A stretch of 64,000 nt of DNA. It comes from Symsagittifera roscoffensis. Lineage: Eukaryota; Xenacoelomorpha; Acoela; Convolutidae. Position 1 is the stretch's first letter; each line of letters begins with the position of its first letter. The stretch spans positions 10,955,716 to 11,019,715 of the forward strand of contig NC_087067.1 in assembly GCF_963678635.1 (NCBI RefSeq). The letters are read 5' to 3'. Below the pieces are notes generated by a model. It saw only the letters and a list, made by a program, of their open reading frames with translations. It did no database searches and was not told where the DNA came from. A program made the translations under genes and the position numbers. Of this stretch, positions 1-12,172 are shown in pieces.

Positions 1-3000
1 ACTGATTCGACCTCTTTATCGAGGTCCTGTTTATTCAGCTCTTGCCTCCCCTTTTCGAGCCTTAGGATTATAAATACTTTTAAATATAATACTAGTGTTA
101 CTCTTGTCATCCCTGAACCTTTTATCATCAGTTTTTTAATTCAGAGTAGAGCTATCTTTACATGCGTCAGCTTTGGTCTTCTGTTTCGGTTCCCTCAGGC
201 TGATCATCTTCTCTAGTAATTGCTTTCTTGATGTTTCATCTAGTCCGGTATCCACCCAGACAGGCTTCCCGAACTTCACCACCGTATTCCACAACTCATC
301 TTTAAAAGCCTCCAGCTTCACTTCGTCACCCACTCTCTGGCTAAATTCGCTCAAGAAATCTTGCCACATCTTCTCATCGAGTGTGTTCAACAACATTCAC
401 TTTTTATCTTGGAAAGCGTTCTTCTTGCTTTCTTCAGCACTATAGAGGTCTCGCTCGCCAAGGGCAGTTCCAGATCTTTGCGAGGGGATCCCAGGGGTGG
501 GGTGGCCGTGTTCGCCCATTCGTCTCCACTCAAGTCTTGCAACAGCTCATGTGTGGTAAAATCTCTTTCAGCTGGGTCCTGGTCTGGTGTATTTCCCACC
601 TCCACTTCTTCTCCCGCTTTACTGAGGGTCTCATCCATGCTCTCCCCTTCCCCTGACTCAGCCTGTCCTTTCTCTAGTGCATCTCTGATTCTGTTCTCTA
701 CGGTCTGGCTTCTTTTATCTCCAGGGGTGCCCACCGATAAGGGTGAGGGTGTTGATGGGTCCAGCTTCTTTAATTCAGTGAGGGCTACATATAGGGGACC
801 TGCCGCATCAAGTTCTTTTCCCTCTTGTCTCAGCTCTAGCTCCTCCAATCCGTAGGGAGCTCGGTACTTCCTTGTGGCGAACTTCACCTCAATTTCAGAG
901 AAATGTGTCCCTCTTCCACGATCATTCTTCCATCGTCCCAAATCGGCAGCTTTTTCTCAAGCTCATCCTTTCCGTGCGTCCTCAAGATGTCCCCGACCTC
1001 GAACTTCGGGGGCATTGAGCCTCTCATCTTCTTTGCCTGCGTCGTCCACGAGTTTATTTTGATGTTAAATAAGCGGAAAAAAACTGCGGCTGAGTATCCA
1101 ATGAGCAAGGGATCCCACCCGTTCGTAAACTCTTTTTGCTGCTTTTTCACAGTGGCTCTTACGTGTAGGGACGGGAATTCTAAGGGGCTGTTCATCCCTA
1201 GGGTCATTCTTCTGACCATCGGGAGTTCGGGGTGTTAGTGGGCAGAACCTCTCGCTCAAGTATCATTTCCAACTCCTTTTTCACCATTTCAAAACTCCCT
1301 TTCCACGCCGGGATTCTCAAGACTTCTCCCTAGTCCCCTGTCACGGAATTCAAGTTCCAGAAATTGGGGTAGGCATCGATGGGACCTTCACCTTTGCCCC
1401 CATTCTGCACTGCAGTTGTTCCCGGAATTTGAACACCATCAGTGGAAGTCTTCATGTGACACGTTCTTGAACCCCAGGGTCGCCAACTCCTGCATGCATG
1501 CTAAATCCTCCAGATCCAACTCTTTCACCCTCTCTTGATTACATGCCTTGCTCGGCTCCGCTGGTCTCTCCGCCTTCTTCTTGTCCACCACTACCATGAC
1601 GATACCACTGAGCTTTTGGGCGTGGATGACTCTGCCTTCCTCTGCTTCAATCGGTGTGGATCCCAGTTGTCTGGTCCGGCTGCGCCTTGAGCTATCTCTC
1701 GAGTCGACTGCTGCTCACAAACGGCCAGATAGGGGCCTAGTTGCGAAGAAGGGAGGTATTGGGGGTGGACCAAAGGTAATCTGGGCTGTTTCCAGCATGT
1801 CTGACTCTAGAATGTTTATGTGTCTCTGGAAGACACCATTCAGCCACTCCATGCCCCTGGGCTTATCAAAGTGGAAGCCATCCGAAGACGCATCATCCGG
1901 AAGGGAGCGTTCTATCATATCGGCCATTCCCAACAATCTTAAGGGGAGCACGCTCCTGTGCTGGATCTGTCTGATTATCTTGTTGATATTGCGCATTTTC
2001 TCATTCATCTCTCTCGCGTGTTGGTCGACCTTCATAATGTATGGGACAGGGCAAATGGTGAGTATCGCGGGATCTAGATAAATCCTCAGCTTCTCAAGAT
2101 AACAACTCATCTTTTCGTGCAGCCTCATTAATTTTCTCGACTCCCCTCTGGACACGTCATTGGTTCACATCATCAAAGTAAACGTGTACACCTTCAACAT
2201 GTCTAACATCTCCAGTGACGCCAACATCTGCGGCGTTGCAGCTCCAGAAAAACTCAAGACTGCAACTTGCCAATGTGACTAAATTCGCGTCAGCACTCGT
2301 ATCAGCCTGTCCCCTATAATCGAGTGCACTGCGCCCTCTGGTATTCTTGGCTGTGTGAAGTATTCAGCCCAAGACGCGTCATGAAAGCAATCCCTCCTTG
2401 CCCGTTGTGCCGTTGTCCAGTCTATGCGGTTTTGCCTGTGATAGGCGCCATCTGCGTTTTTCTTATAACTCGCAATTATTGCATTCCTGACTGGATGGTC
2501 TCTCCAGGTGGGAGGGCGCTCTTCTCCTGTTGAATCGTCACGAGCCCTCGACTGCAACCTATCGTGTAGCCCCTTGAGACGCGATGAACCCGTACCGGTT
2601 TGGCTGCTACTGGGAGTTGAACTGGGAGTGTATCCCGGTAGCGCGATTTCCATCAACGGCCGTATCGGTTGTGTATATAGACCGCGCACGGAGGGCACCG
2701 GCTCAGGCGTTGTCCATGCTTCTTGCCCCTCATTCATGTGCTCCTGGGCTACTCGGCCTAAATTAATTCGACCACTCGACCGGGGAACCTCATCCACCTC
2801 CATCCGCGACTCTGGTCTCGATCACGTGGCAACTGGTTCCATCATCCTCGTATTCCTTTCCTTCTGCTTCGCGAACTCTTGTGGCCTCATCTCTATCTTT
2901 TCCATCTCTGATTTTATCTGCTCGCAGTTCGCCTCATTCTCGCGCACCTTCTGTGCCTGCTGGTACTCCGCCCTAATCATACTCAGATCGCGCCTTGCCT

Positions 3001-3562
3001 GATCCCTCTCGAGGATCGCCTGATCTCTTTCCAGGTTCGCCTGGTCCCTCTGAAGTTTCGCACCATCCTTTTCAAGGTTCGATTTGTCTCGCTCCATCTG
3101 AGCCCTCTCCAGTTCCTTCTTCAAGTTACTGAGGTCAGGATATGCCTCCACTGTTTGCTGAGACCGTATCATTGACAGTGGCCTGCTCGTAGATTTGGCT
3201 GCGAATCCAGCTGGCGGTCTGGTGGGGAGGGGGAATTCTCCCGCACCATATTCTGTGTTGTTACTCAAGCCGGGATTTCTTGCCAAGTCGAATCCCCTCA
3301 CACCTCCATCCACGTTCCAGGGTAGGCATCTGGTCTGTTCTTGATTGGATATCCCCTCCGAAGTGTAGCCAACCATCAACACGTCTTCTGTCGCTGATTC
3401 TCTACATTGGCCTTGCGCCTCTAACTGTAGGATAGCGTTCAACATCACCGCCAATCTCTCATCGACTTGGGTATAGTCGAGATCCCTCAAGCGCTTGTAT
3501 AGCTTGTCAAGGGTAGGCCTTTTGAGCGCTGCTGGCATAGACTTCCAGAAGCAATCCGCCAT
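1..3562 (-). pseudogene. Copy A second coding region: coiled coil plus SGNH hydrolase relic and unknown tail
   Basis: The start (ATG at 3,562) matches the ORF2 start of copies B and C. Residues 1-95 form a small domain shared by all copies. A coiled coil with repeated LERDQA-like heptads follows at about 3,110-2,880. The SGNH hydrolase relic lies at about 2,340-1,720. Its first motif reads GDR instead of GDS (near 2,310), so the nucleophilic serine is lost, and the glycine of the GTND block is a stop codon (near 2,160). A deletion near 1,450 removes the second SGNH-like domain. Unknown ORF2 tail sequence follows at 1,400-1, aligning with copy B at 27,560-28,960. The region is clearly dead. 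Homology with B and C supports the assignment. Confidence 0.75.
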
Positions 3563-4100
3563 CCTCACTCTATTTTCAGGCGATCTCACGTATCAACCAA
3601 CTCAAGAAATACTTTTCCCAAACCAACTCCAGAAGCACCTTACCAGTTAGACTCAAGAAAGGCTTTGCCCGAATCGATACTTGAGAAATGTTTCCCTCTG
3701 ATACTGCTAATGGAGAACTTGCTCAAGATATCTTTCTTTCTTCAAATGAGTGTGGCTTGATTGTCAGTTCAATTTTGCAAATCATTCGGAAAATAAAACC
3801 CATTTTTTAGACCAAGACGTTCTGTGCCTAACCTAAGCCTCCCCCATTATTATGTTTTAAAACCTTATCCCAACAATTCTTTGTTAAAAAATTTCAATTA
3901 GTGATTTTGAGAGCATGCATGCTCATTTCATGTTTTAGCACCATCAACTTTCTAAGGTTTAATTGTCATGCCAATTACATTAAAATCCGTCTACCTGCCT
4001 CGTGCTACCTTGTACCTAACTCGTGCCCCCCTTAACCTAACTCGAGGGTCCCTCGCCTCAAACTCAAGACCGCCATGTCCGCCGTAAGCTCAGACGATAA
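3563..4100 (-). promoter_or_regulatory. Copy A ORF1-ORF2 spacer with conserved box
   Basis: This non-coding spacer has the same two landmarks as copies B and C. The first is a GGCATGACAATT-like stretch near 3,961-3,975 with the GGTGCTAAAAC box at about 3,932-3,943. The second is a TTATTTTC tract at about 3,787-3,800, where B and C have TTATTTTCAG. In A the CAG has become CCG, so the putative splice acceptor is lost. The direct repeats of CTCAAG and CTTGAG at 3,600-3,740 match the motif enrichment elsewhere in copies A-C. Confidence 0.5.
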
Positions 4101-4563
4101 TCAAGTAGTGTGTAGGTGCACCGTTATCTCCGTTTCTGCAAAGATCACGTGTAGGATGGCGTACAATTCCCTAGGGTTCAACTTGCCCCTGTTTGGGTCG
4201 TAGACCGGCATCGAGACCTCCAGTATCCCTCTTTTGATCATGAAGTCTCTCAGCCTCGTTAGTGCCATTATCACGTGTTCGGGGTCTCTCATGTTCCTTT
4301 CGTTAACCCTTGTTACCAAAAAGCACAAGTACTTGCCCGGAACCTGTGAAACTGAAGGAGGAAGCGCAGCCATTCCTCGAAACCTTGGTCTCTGCCTAAA
4401 TAGAAACTGCACATTTTGATATTCTCTCTTGAAGTCTGTCTCTAGTCTCGTGTTGTAGCTCATGTCTACCGTTATGCAGATCGCACTTGACCTATCTGAC
4501 AAAATGAAGTCGCTGTCCGTGATCAGGATGTTCTCTGAATATTCATTGGGTATTTCGAATTTG
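4101..4563 (-). pseudogene. Copy A ORF1 C-terminus, macro-like domain
   Basis: This aligns with the last 150 residues of ORF1 in copies C and D. It keeps the block corresponding to FKREYQN, a GMAALP segment, KYLCFLVTR, a helix with ALTRLRDF and PVYDPNRGKL. It ends in an altered tail at 4,101 instead of the KKYYLSI end seen in C and D. The reading frame is interrupted upstream near 4,565. The macro-domain assignment rests on the order of these blocks resembling the TARG1/OARD1-type macro fold; see copy D. Confidence 0.55.
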
Positions 4564-5375
4564 GTCTAGAATTTTCACCCTATGATACGTTCAGCTTCCT
4601 CCTGATCCAATTCCAACCCGTTGGTCTCTCTCACTTCCCTGAGCTTCTTTATCATCAAATTTTTGGTGTGGTTAAGTCCTACCCCAACTCCCCTGACAAA
4701 AATATTCATCGACGTCCTCGTCGTTGATGCTGAGTCTAAATTATGCGGTGGTATCTCAAGTGGCCGATCGGTAGCTGTCCAACCGAAGAGCGGATCTTTC
4801 AATTTCACATGTTTTTCTGCTGACACATCGACCCGCTGGATACTTTGCGCCTCTTCTCCCTGGTTTTTGAGGTAACGCATCCATTCCAGTATCCTCAAGG
4901 TTGTGTTTTCCCTCCTTTCTATCTCGTTCTGCTCCAGATATGTTTCTTGTTCGGTTGTGGAGTAGTCCTCTTGCGGATGGTGTTCGCTGTCGTTGATGAT
5001 TTGGCATTCATCATCGGCTACCAGTTCGCCCACACTCAGTAACTCTTCGCCTAACTCGTAAGGCTGTATCTTGTCAATCAAGAAGTCATCCCCGTACCTG
5101 TTGTATCTCATGCCTGTCCGCTTGCGATTGCCACTCCTTGTCCCTGCTGTTCTCGGCAAGTCTGGTTCCGTCCACTTTGGCACCTCGTTCTTCTCCGGAT
5201 CATTCCAGTCTTCTTCTGCATAGGATTCCGCATCTGAGTCTGCATCTATCTTCTCATTATCATCCATGCTCACGTCCTCGTTGCCATCATTCTATTCTCT
5301 GGTGCCTTTTTCGTTCACTTCGCATGCTGGCTCTACCAATAGGTACTCGAGTCCCTCCATTTTCTGCGGTACACA
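4564..5375 (-). pseudogene. Copy A ORF1 acidic region between integrase and macro-like domain
   Basis: This 232-residue open stretch (5,273-4,575) is rich in Asp and Glu. It contains NRKRTGMRYNRYGDDF and IFVRGVGVGLNHTKN, both conserved with copy C. No enzyme motif is recognised. The stretch includes the copy A version of the nucleotide-conserved island (4,650-4,720), where the GTCCGGGGAGT core reads GTCAGGGGAGT. The region is broken at 5,290 by a stop. Confidence 0.65.
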
Positions 5376-6300
5376 TCAGTCTTCCGGAGATGGGACATGA
5401 GGTTTCAGATTTTCAGAACGCGCTGCCCGCCCCGTACTCAAGCGGTAGAACCGTCCCTGCTGCTGTACTTCCGTTATCATGAACGGTCTTCGCCATTTCT
5501 TTAGTAGTTTCTTTGTCGCGTTCCTCCTGCAGAGCTCGATCAGTTCCTGTTGTCTCGTGACAGCTTCTTTCACATACGCCTGAGGCGACGTCTTTTTTCC
5601 TTCGTATTCTGGATTGAAGAACGTTAGGGGTATTGCTCTCTCTCTGCCAGTTAACATTATGAAAGGGCTGATTCCTGCTGTTGAGTGTTGCGTGCTGTTG
5701 TCATGAATCTCGAGCAATACACCCTGAGCATGTTTGCCAGCGTTCTGTTCTGTCTCTCCACTAATCCGTTAGTCTGAGGATGGTAAGTTGTTGAGTGTGC
5801 TTGAGCAATGTGCGATCTCCTCATCAACTCTTTTGTCAGGTCCCCCACGAAGGCTTTCCCGTTGTCCGATTGGAATTTCATCGGACAACCATGTCGCGAT
5901 ATCCAATGCGTTATCAAATGGTCACAAGTCTCCTCCGCTGAGGCTGTTTGACATGGCACCGCCTCTGCCAACTTCGTAAAGTGGTCTTTTATGACCAGTA
6001 CTTGATTATATCCCGAGTCAACCATGCAGATCTTTTGATGTTCTATCTGCACGACTTCGTTAAATTCCGAGTTCTCTACGGACTTGAGTGGGATTCTTTT
6101 TTCTAGGGTTTTTCACTTGTATGCATTCACCCATCTCTCGCAAGTTTTTCTTAACCCTGGCCAATCAAACCTGTGTAGTTTTATTTGTTGTACTTTGTAT
6201 ATCCTCTGATGTCCCATTTGGTCGTGCGATCTGAACAACACTTTCGTCTGGTATAACTGTGGTAGTATGATGAGATTAAGCTAGTGTAATATCTTCTCCT
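5376..6300 (-). pseudogene. Copy A integrase relic
   Basis: It shows integrase core blocks: IEHQKI with its first-acid region altered, FQSDNGKAFVGDLTKEL with the second aspartate, and HPQTNGLVERQNR with the catalytic glutamate. A GPY/F-like segment (KKLLKKWRRPFMITEV) closes it. About 120 bp between the CRRN and TKKLL blocks is missing relative to copy C. The left end of this block is fused directly to the protease region at about 6,300, with the whole RT and RNase H deleted. It cannot encode a working enzyme. Confidence 0.75.
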
Positions 6301-7138
6301 CATCTTTACATCTTACATCAAAATTTCTGATGAAGTCTCTGCCTAAAATGAACTGGTCAGACTCATCTAGGTTCTCCACCACGAGAAAATTCATCCAAAA
6401 ATTGCGTTCCCCCAAGTTTAGGGCTATTATAGGTGTCCTGTCTAGTACCCGCAATGCCCCTTTGTTTGCTGCCGACAGCCGTATTCTCGAGTCTATCAAG
6501 TCGTCTTTTTCGAAGTTCAACGTCTTCCATATTTCGATTGTTATGACGTTCAAGACCGCTCCTGTGTCCATCAACCCACGCAGTTGAGTCTTCTTTCCGC
6601 TTATGTCTAGTACGTGTTCAGATACGTCTGCTTCCGCCCCGATATGCATTGCATCTTCTTCTAACATGGCACAGTGTCCAATCGATCTCACTTTTAGTTC
6701 TTCTCTACCCACGTAGATTTTTCCGGCTAGTTCTTCATCATATGTTATCATGGTCTTCGTGTAGATGTTTATTCCATCTATGTTTAGCATTACATCACAT
6801 GGACCATAGGCTTCCGTGTACCTATTGTCGATGCGAACTGATTTGCTGCCACCTCTTGTGAGTAGTGCCCTCAAGGCTCTAGAAGTTGTCTGCGGGCTTA
6901 TTGCGCTCAAGTAATCTGCGTACACATCAATATGCGTTTTCGTCTGATCGCTCGGTTCACTCAGGTTTCTTGTTACTTCGTGACCGTCCACTGTGGTTAT
7001 CGACATTATTCTCGCTCCAATTTTCGTTATGCTAAATGGTTTTCCCGTCACCATTTTCAGAGTGTTGCAATTACCACTGTTTGTTTCGCTCTCTGCGGAT
7101 TCTGGCACTGGGATTGTTCTGCAGAATGTCTCATTCAA
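6281..7138 (-). pseudogene. Copy A aspartic protease region
   Basis: An open stretch of 285 residues contains the retropepsin signature MDTGAVLNV (residues about 190-198) and the downstream ILGRDFIRNFDV flap/helix block. These are features of the DTG-type aspartic proteases of Ty3/gypsy polyproteins. Upstream is a roughly 180-residue conserved segment (LSEPSDQT, ISPQTTSRALRALL) of unknown function, shared by all copies. The frame ends with KDEEKILH, which belongs to the pre-integrase region, marking a deletion junction at about 6,300. Confidence 0.75.
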
Positions 7139-8877
7139 TCTCTGCTTCTCTATCTCCTGCTTCAGTCGTTGCTCGATTTATTTTGTCGCCAAGTCTTGCT
7201 TCACATTGTTGATTGCCTCTGCAGCTGCTCTCTTATAGTTTTTCTCCAGTGAATTCCCAGTCTCAGCCTCCATGGCAGTTTTGACTTGCGTTACAGCTTT
7301 CACCGTTTTTGTCGATAATTCCCCACTCGCTGCCTCCGTGTTCTTCAAGTCAATTTCGGCCTGTCTGTTTCTCGTATTCTGTGCCCCAGCCACTGCCAAC
7401 TTCTGTTTAGGATGATTTTGATTCTTCACCGCCTCCCAAAACAACGGACAGTCCATACTGAAAAGGCCCTCTTGATGATTAAGCCACTATAAAGCTCATG
7501 TTCCTAAGTTTGGCTCATATCTTCTTCATCCGGCGCGTATCCCAGACTTTTCATGCCTTGTTTGTATGTCGTGCAATCCGCTACATGATGATCCGCTGAT
7601 CCGCAATTTAGGCATCACCTACGTTTATCTATTTCGTCTCTAGTCAGTGTTCCTTGTCGCGAACGCTTCCAGTGCCTTATTCATCATTTCCCATGTGCTT
7701 GCCCATATCATGGCGTCAGGTGCTACATTAGTGTTCGTGCTGGAGTCCCTGGTACATTTGTCGAGTTTGAGATTTCACCCTTCATGATGTTTTTGGACCC
7801 CCTGTCCCTATACTTGCTGCAATCCGGGGTAACGGTGTACACTCCCAATTTTTCCGTTGTGGTTCTATGAAGTCGACTCTGGTGCCTTGTGATTTGTCTG
7901 TTGCCAGTTTATCCTGTGCTATAGAGTTTCTCAAGAGAGCATCCAGTTTGGACTGTAGGGCACAAGAACTTTCAGCTTGGTCCTTGCTCATTGTATCCAT
8001 TCTAGTCTCAAGGTTCCACAACTTTTCATTCAAAGTGTCGTACCGTTTCTTCATTTCTTCCGTATCTTTTTTTGATAAGGTTCTCTCGCTATTTGCCGGT
8101 AGTCTCTACTTTGTCCGACATCTGTTGTAGCTTATCCTCCGTGGCCCTTGCCAAGCAAAAGTAGTTGTCCAGGTTCTCGTTCTTGTTGTGTCTTATTTCC
8201 TTCTTTAATTCTAGGCGGTCCTCTTCACTGCACTTCAACTTTTTGTCTATCTCATTCAACTTTGTCATCAAGTCCCCCAGCTCCACCGAGGTTGTTCTTG
8301 TTTCCTTAGTTCGTTCTTCCGAGCTAACTGCTGTTACTTGCGAGGCTTCTCCCATTCCCTTCCTAGTTTCCGTCGTTATCGTAGAAACCGTCCCAAAGGT
8401 TTTGCTCTTCTCGCTTGCCGTTGTTGCCTCCTCAACTCTTGGTTTCATTCCGACCATCGCATCAATCCTATCAGTGAACGATGTTTTCTTCGTTTGTGAG
8501 TCGTCTTTTATCGTCTCTGGTGTGTTGGTTGCGTCTTCTTGATTGCCTATCGCTGAGAACTCTATGGTGTTCTTATCTTGTTCCACTGTGTTTGGCATTG
8601 GAATTGATTCCGTTGTCTTGCGTTCTATACGGTCTATAATCTGATCTGGTGTCTCTAGATCTGTCTATTTTGCTGGTACGCTTTGTTCTTCCGACGTCTT
8701 CTCTTTCGCCTTCTGCTCCTTGACGCTTCTTGTGCTGACCAAATTCACTGAAATATTCTTTCTCATTATTCTCGGATTCGTTGGTGTCGGTTTCTTTTGC
8801 ATTGAGGTATGGCTCTGCTTAGGTCCTGTACCCTTTCTTTCAATTGGTGATACTCTGGTTTTCTTCATTATTTTCAT
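7139..8877 (-). pseudogene. Copy A gag relic
   Basis: This is a Gag N-terminus with basic and acidic low-complexity sequence (8,877-8,200), a predicted coiled coil around ELGDLMTKLNEIDKKLKC (8,300-8,090) and one CCHC knuckle (CLNCGSADHHVADC, about 7,610-7,565). The Gag core that lies between these in copy C is deleted at about 7,640. The second knuckle is lost through a 36-bp deletion near 7,460. Stops occur at 8,662, 8,088 and elsewhere. Gag would form the particle shell, but this copy cannot. Confidence 0.7.
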
Positions 8878-8924
8878 TAATATTGTTCTTTTCTACAATT
8901 CCATGACCTTTTTTTTCTAGTGTT

Positions 8925-10545
8925 GGGATGTTTCACACTATCCCAAGACCTCCCTGTTCAAGTGTTGGGACACTTCGCACTGCCCCAACACTTCCCTGTT
9001 CAAGTGTTGGGAGACTTCGCACCGTCCCAAGACTTCCTGCTCAAAAGTTGGGACACTTCACACTGTCCCATAACCTCTCTTTTCTAATGTTGGCATACTT
9101 CACACTGTCCCAAGACCTCCTGCTCAAGTTTTGGTACACTTCGCACCGTCCCAAGACCTTTCGTTCTAGTGTTGGGACACTTCGTAATGTCCCAAGACTT
9201 CCTGCTTAAGTGTTGGGGCACTTCACGCTGTCCCAAGGCCTCACTTTTCAATGTTGGGAGACTTCGCACCGTCCCAAGACTTCCTGCTCAAGTGTTGGGA
9301 CACTTCACACTGTCCCATGACCTCTCTTTTCTAGTGTTCGGATGTTTCACACTGTCCCATGACCTCCCTGTTCAAGTGTTGGGACACTTCGCACTGTCCC
9401 AAGACTTCCCTGTTCAAGTGTTGGGAGACTTCGTAATGTCCCAAGACTTCCTGCTCAAGTGTTGGGACACTTCACATTTGTCCCATGACCTCTTTTTTCT
9501 AGTGTTGGGATGTTTCACACTGTCCCCATACCTCCCTGTTCAAGTGTTGGGACACTTCGCACTGTCCCAAGACTTCCCTGTTCAAGTGTTGGTAGACTTC
9601 GTAATGTCCCAAGACCTCCTGCTCAAGTGTTGGCACACTTCACACTGTCCCATGACCTCTCTTTTCTAGTGTTGGGATGTTTCACACTGTCCCCAAACCT
9701 CCCTGTTCAAGTGTTGGGACACTTCGCACTGTCCCAAGACTTCCCTGTTCAAGTGTTGGGGGACTTCGTAATGTCCCAAGACTTCCTGCTTAAGTGTTGG
9801 GGCACTTCACGCTGTCCCAAGGCCTCGTGTTGGCTTTTCTAATGTTGGCATACTTCACACTGTCCCAAGACCTCCTGCTCAAGTGTTGGTACACTTCGCA
9901 CCGTCCCAAGACCTTTCGTTCTATTGTTGGGACACTTCGTGCTGTCCCAAGACTACCTGCTCAAGTGTTGGGACATTTCGCACTGTCTCAAGACCTTTTC
10001 GTCTTAGTGTTGCGACTATTCGTGCTGTGCCAAGACTACCTGCTCAAGTGTTGGGACACTTCACGCTGTCCCAAGGCCTCGCTTTTCTAATGTTGGGATA
10101 CTTCACACTGTCCCAAGACCTCCTGCTCAAGTGTTGGTACACTTCGCACCGTCCCAAGACCTTTCGTTCTAGTGTTGGGACTCTTCGGGCTGTCCCAAGA
10201 CTACCTGCTCAAGTGTTGGGACACTTCGCACCGTCCCAAGACCTTTTCGTCTTAGTGTTGGGACTATTCGTGCTGTCCCAAAACTACCTGCTCAAGTGTT
10301 GGGACACTTCGCACTGTTCCAAGACCTCCTGCTCAAGTGTTGGGACTTTTCGCACCATCGCAAGACCTTTTCGTCCTAGTGTTGGGACACTTCGTGCTGT
10401 CCCAAGACTACCTGCTCAAGTGTTGGGACACTTCGCACTGTCCCAACACCCCCACTCAAGAGTTGGGACACTTCGCACTGTCCCATGACCCTTCGTCCAA
10501 GTGTTGGGACACTTCGTGCTGTCCCAAGACTACCTGCTCAAAATT
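8925..10545. repeat. Minisatellite of ~42-bp units, each with a TTGGGACA/TGTCCCAA hairpin
   Basis: About 38 tandem units of 42-43 bp follow the pattern CAAGTG-TTGGGACA-CTTCGCAC-TGTCCCAA-GACNTCCTG. The arms TTGGGACA and TGTCCCAA are perfect 8-bp complements around an 8-nt loop, so the array can fold into many short hairpins. The array sits in the 5' leader of copy A between LTR and gag. Open frames through it on both strands are by-products of the repeat and do not look like genes. Confidence 0.93.
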
Positions 10546-11404
10546 CTGATCTCTTCTTCCTTGGGACAGTCGGATCTCTTGTTCTTCGGTGTTGGGACAC
10601 TTAGATCACTATCCCCGGTACCCCCACTTGAGTTTTAGTATTAAACAATTTCCCCAAAACCCAATTTTACTAACCAAAAATTTTACCTACTAGCCATTCT
10701 GTAATTAAATCCCTTCTTTGACCAATGCAAGTCAAAACACGACTTGTTAGCAAGTGCCTTATGATCACCTATTTGTCAAAAGCCGATAAAATTAGTTCCA
10801 AAAATGTTTAAAAAATTTAAGCGAGAAAAATGATAATAAACAGAAAGACGAGTACACCCAAAACTCAAAGGCGACCAATATCGTCCTTTCATTTAAAAAA
10901 TGTCTGGTACCTGATTTTCACGCGTCCCCCCCCCCTATTAGCAATCTTATGGGTTATCCTCCTTTTGGGTTCCAAAATCTATTTCCGATCTCCCCACCCA
11001 ATCCGACCATGGTAACTACCTTAATTCGATCCTAATTTTGGATATCCTCGCGTTGCAACTCTTGTTATCGGTCTAAAGATGGATCGTTCCAGAGTCTGGG
11101 TTTACTAATGTAACTAAATCGACGATATCGACTGTATAGTTACTACAATGTATCCCCCTATTTACAATTTTTAACCACCAACCTCTATCTTAACCAGCCC
11201 CCCTTCTAACCTCCCCCTATTTAGCCCCCTCTTAAGCCGAAAATTACCTTAAGCGCGATGGGTGCTAAACCTCTTGAGGGAAAACTGTAGAATCTGTTTC
11301 CCAGCTCTGCTAAAGTAAAAACGTATCCTCAAAACTGTGGGTATCCGCTTATCCAATTTTACACTTATCTCCTATAATGTAATGTGGAGTTTAACGATAC
11401 CCGT

Positions 11405-11705
11405 TTGACCAAACAGAACACCCCTGTCTTTCCTACTCTGGTTGTTTTGATTCCGTGCTGGCTGTCTCCTTGGCGTGTCCAGCACCTCTCACCAGCACCA
11501 CTTTCCCACTTGGCTGGTCACCTGTTCCAATCAAGTCTCCCAGTGGTCCGTCGATTGACCAAACAGAATACCCCTGTGTGCCCTTCTCTGTTTGTTCTCG
11601 TCCTTGCTGGATGTTTCTTTGGTGTGTCCAGCACCTGTCGGGTCCCCTTCCTGTGAACCGCTTTCCTGCTTGGCTGGTCACCTTTTCCTTCAAGTCTCCT
11701 AGTTA
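11405..11705. repeat. 150-bp tandem duplication in copy A leader
   Basis: Two adjacent units both begin TTGACCAAACAGAA (11,405 and 11,555). They share GTGTCCAGCACC, CTTGGCTGGTCACC and CAAGTCTCC at matching offsets. The same two-unit arrangement occurs inverted in copy B. Confidence 0.8.
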
Positions 11706-12140
11706 TCCAGTGAAGTTGCAATCTATCTGAAAACCCTTAACAACGCCCAACACTCGGGCACCTGTATAAAATTGCTGATTTGATCGAAACGATCGGTCTT
11801 ATGAAAACAGTATGGTATACTATTTTAACTAATATAAAAGTTTGATCCAATTAATCTGGTATCAAAGTCACCGTCCTTTTTTGTATGTTTTAAAAAATTT
11901 TGTTCCTGTTTCTATTCTTTTTAGATTTTTGTTTTGCTTTTTGTCTTTTTACTCGGTTTTTGTCCCGCTAGTGGCCCCCCTTACTCGGTTAGCTAGATCT
12001 CGTTTCAGAAAGCGCACCGGGAAGTTTTCTCAAGTTTTCTTAAAAAGCTATCACAGTACAACCGGAAGGTTTACACGTTCCCTCTGAACCGTACCACCAG
12101 TACTCTAGAATGGGCATGTAGCCCGGAGCTGTGTCAAGTG

Positions 12141-12151
12141 GGTTCGACTCC
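12141..12151 (+). promoter_or_regulatory. Perfect Pol III B-box match next to the primer-binding site
   Basis: GGTTCGACTCC equals the B-box consensus GGTTCGANTCC. The same 11-mer is present in inverted orientation in copy B at 13,381-13,391. No matching T-stem or clear A box was found, so a functional promoter or SINE remnant is uncertain. Confidence 0.3.
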
Positions 12152-12172
12152 GTAGTCATGATGTCGTAAAAA

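Larger units (their letters stand above)
10546..12172 (-). other. Copy A untranslated leader
   Basis: This non-coding leader of copy A is matched in inverted orientation by the copy B leader (13,361-14,890). It holds a C-run near 10,926-10,936, a 150-bp tandem duplication (11,405-11,705) and A/T-rich stretches. I see no gene in it. Short open frames at 11,384-11,730 lie inside the duplication and are not conserved as protein. Confidence 0.7.

Noticed and set aside
8925-10545. Long open frames and a CRISPR-like appearance of the array
   Set aside because: Units are contiguous, internally palindromic and degenerate with no spacer structure. Frames stay open because of the repeat period. The context is a eukaryotic retroelement leader.
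11384-11730. Small protein genes in the copy A leader
   Set aside because: They lie in a 150-bp tandem duplication and are not kept as protein in the copy B counterpart.
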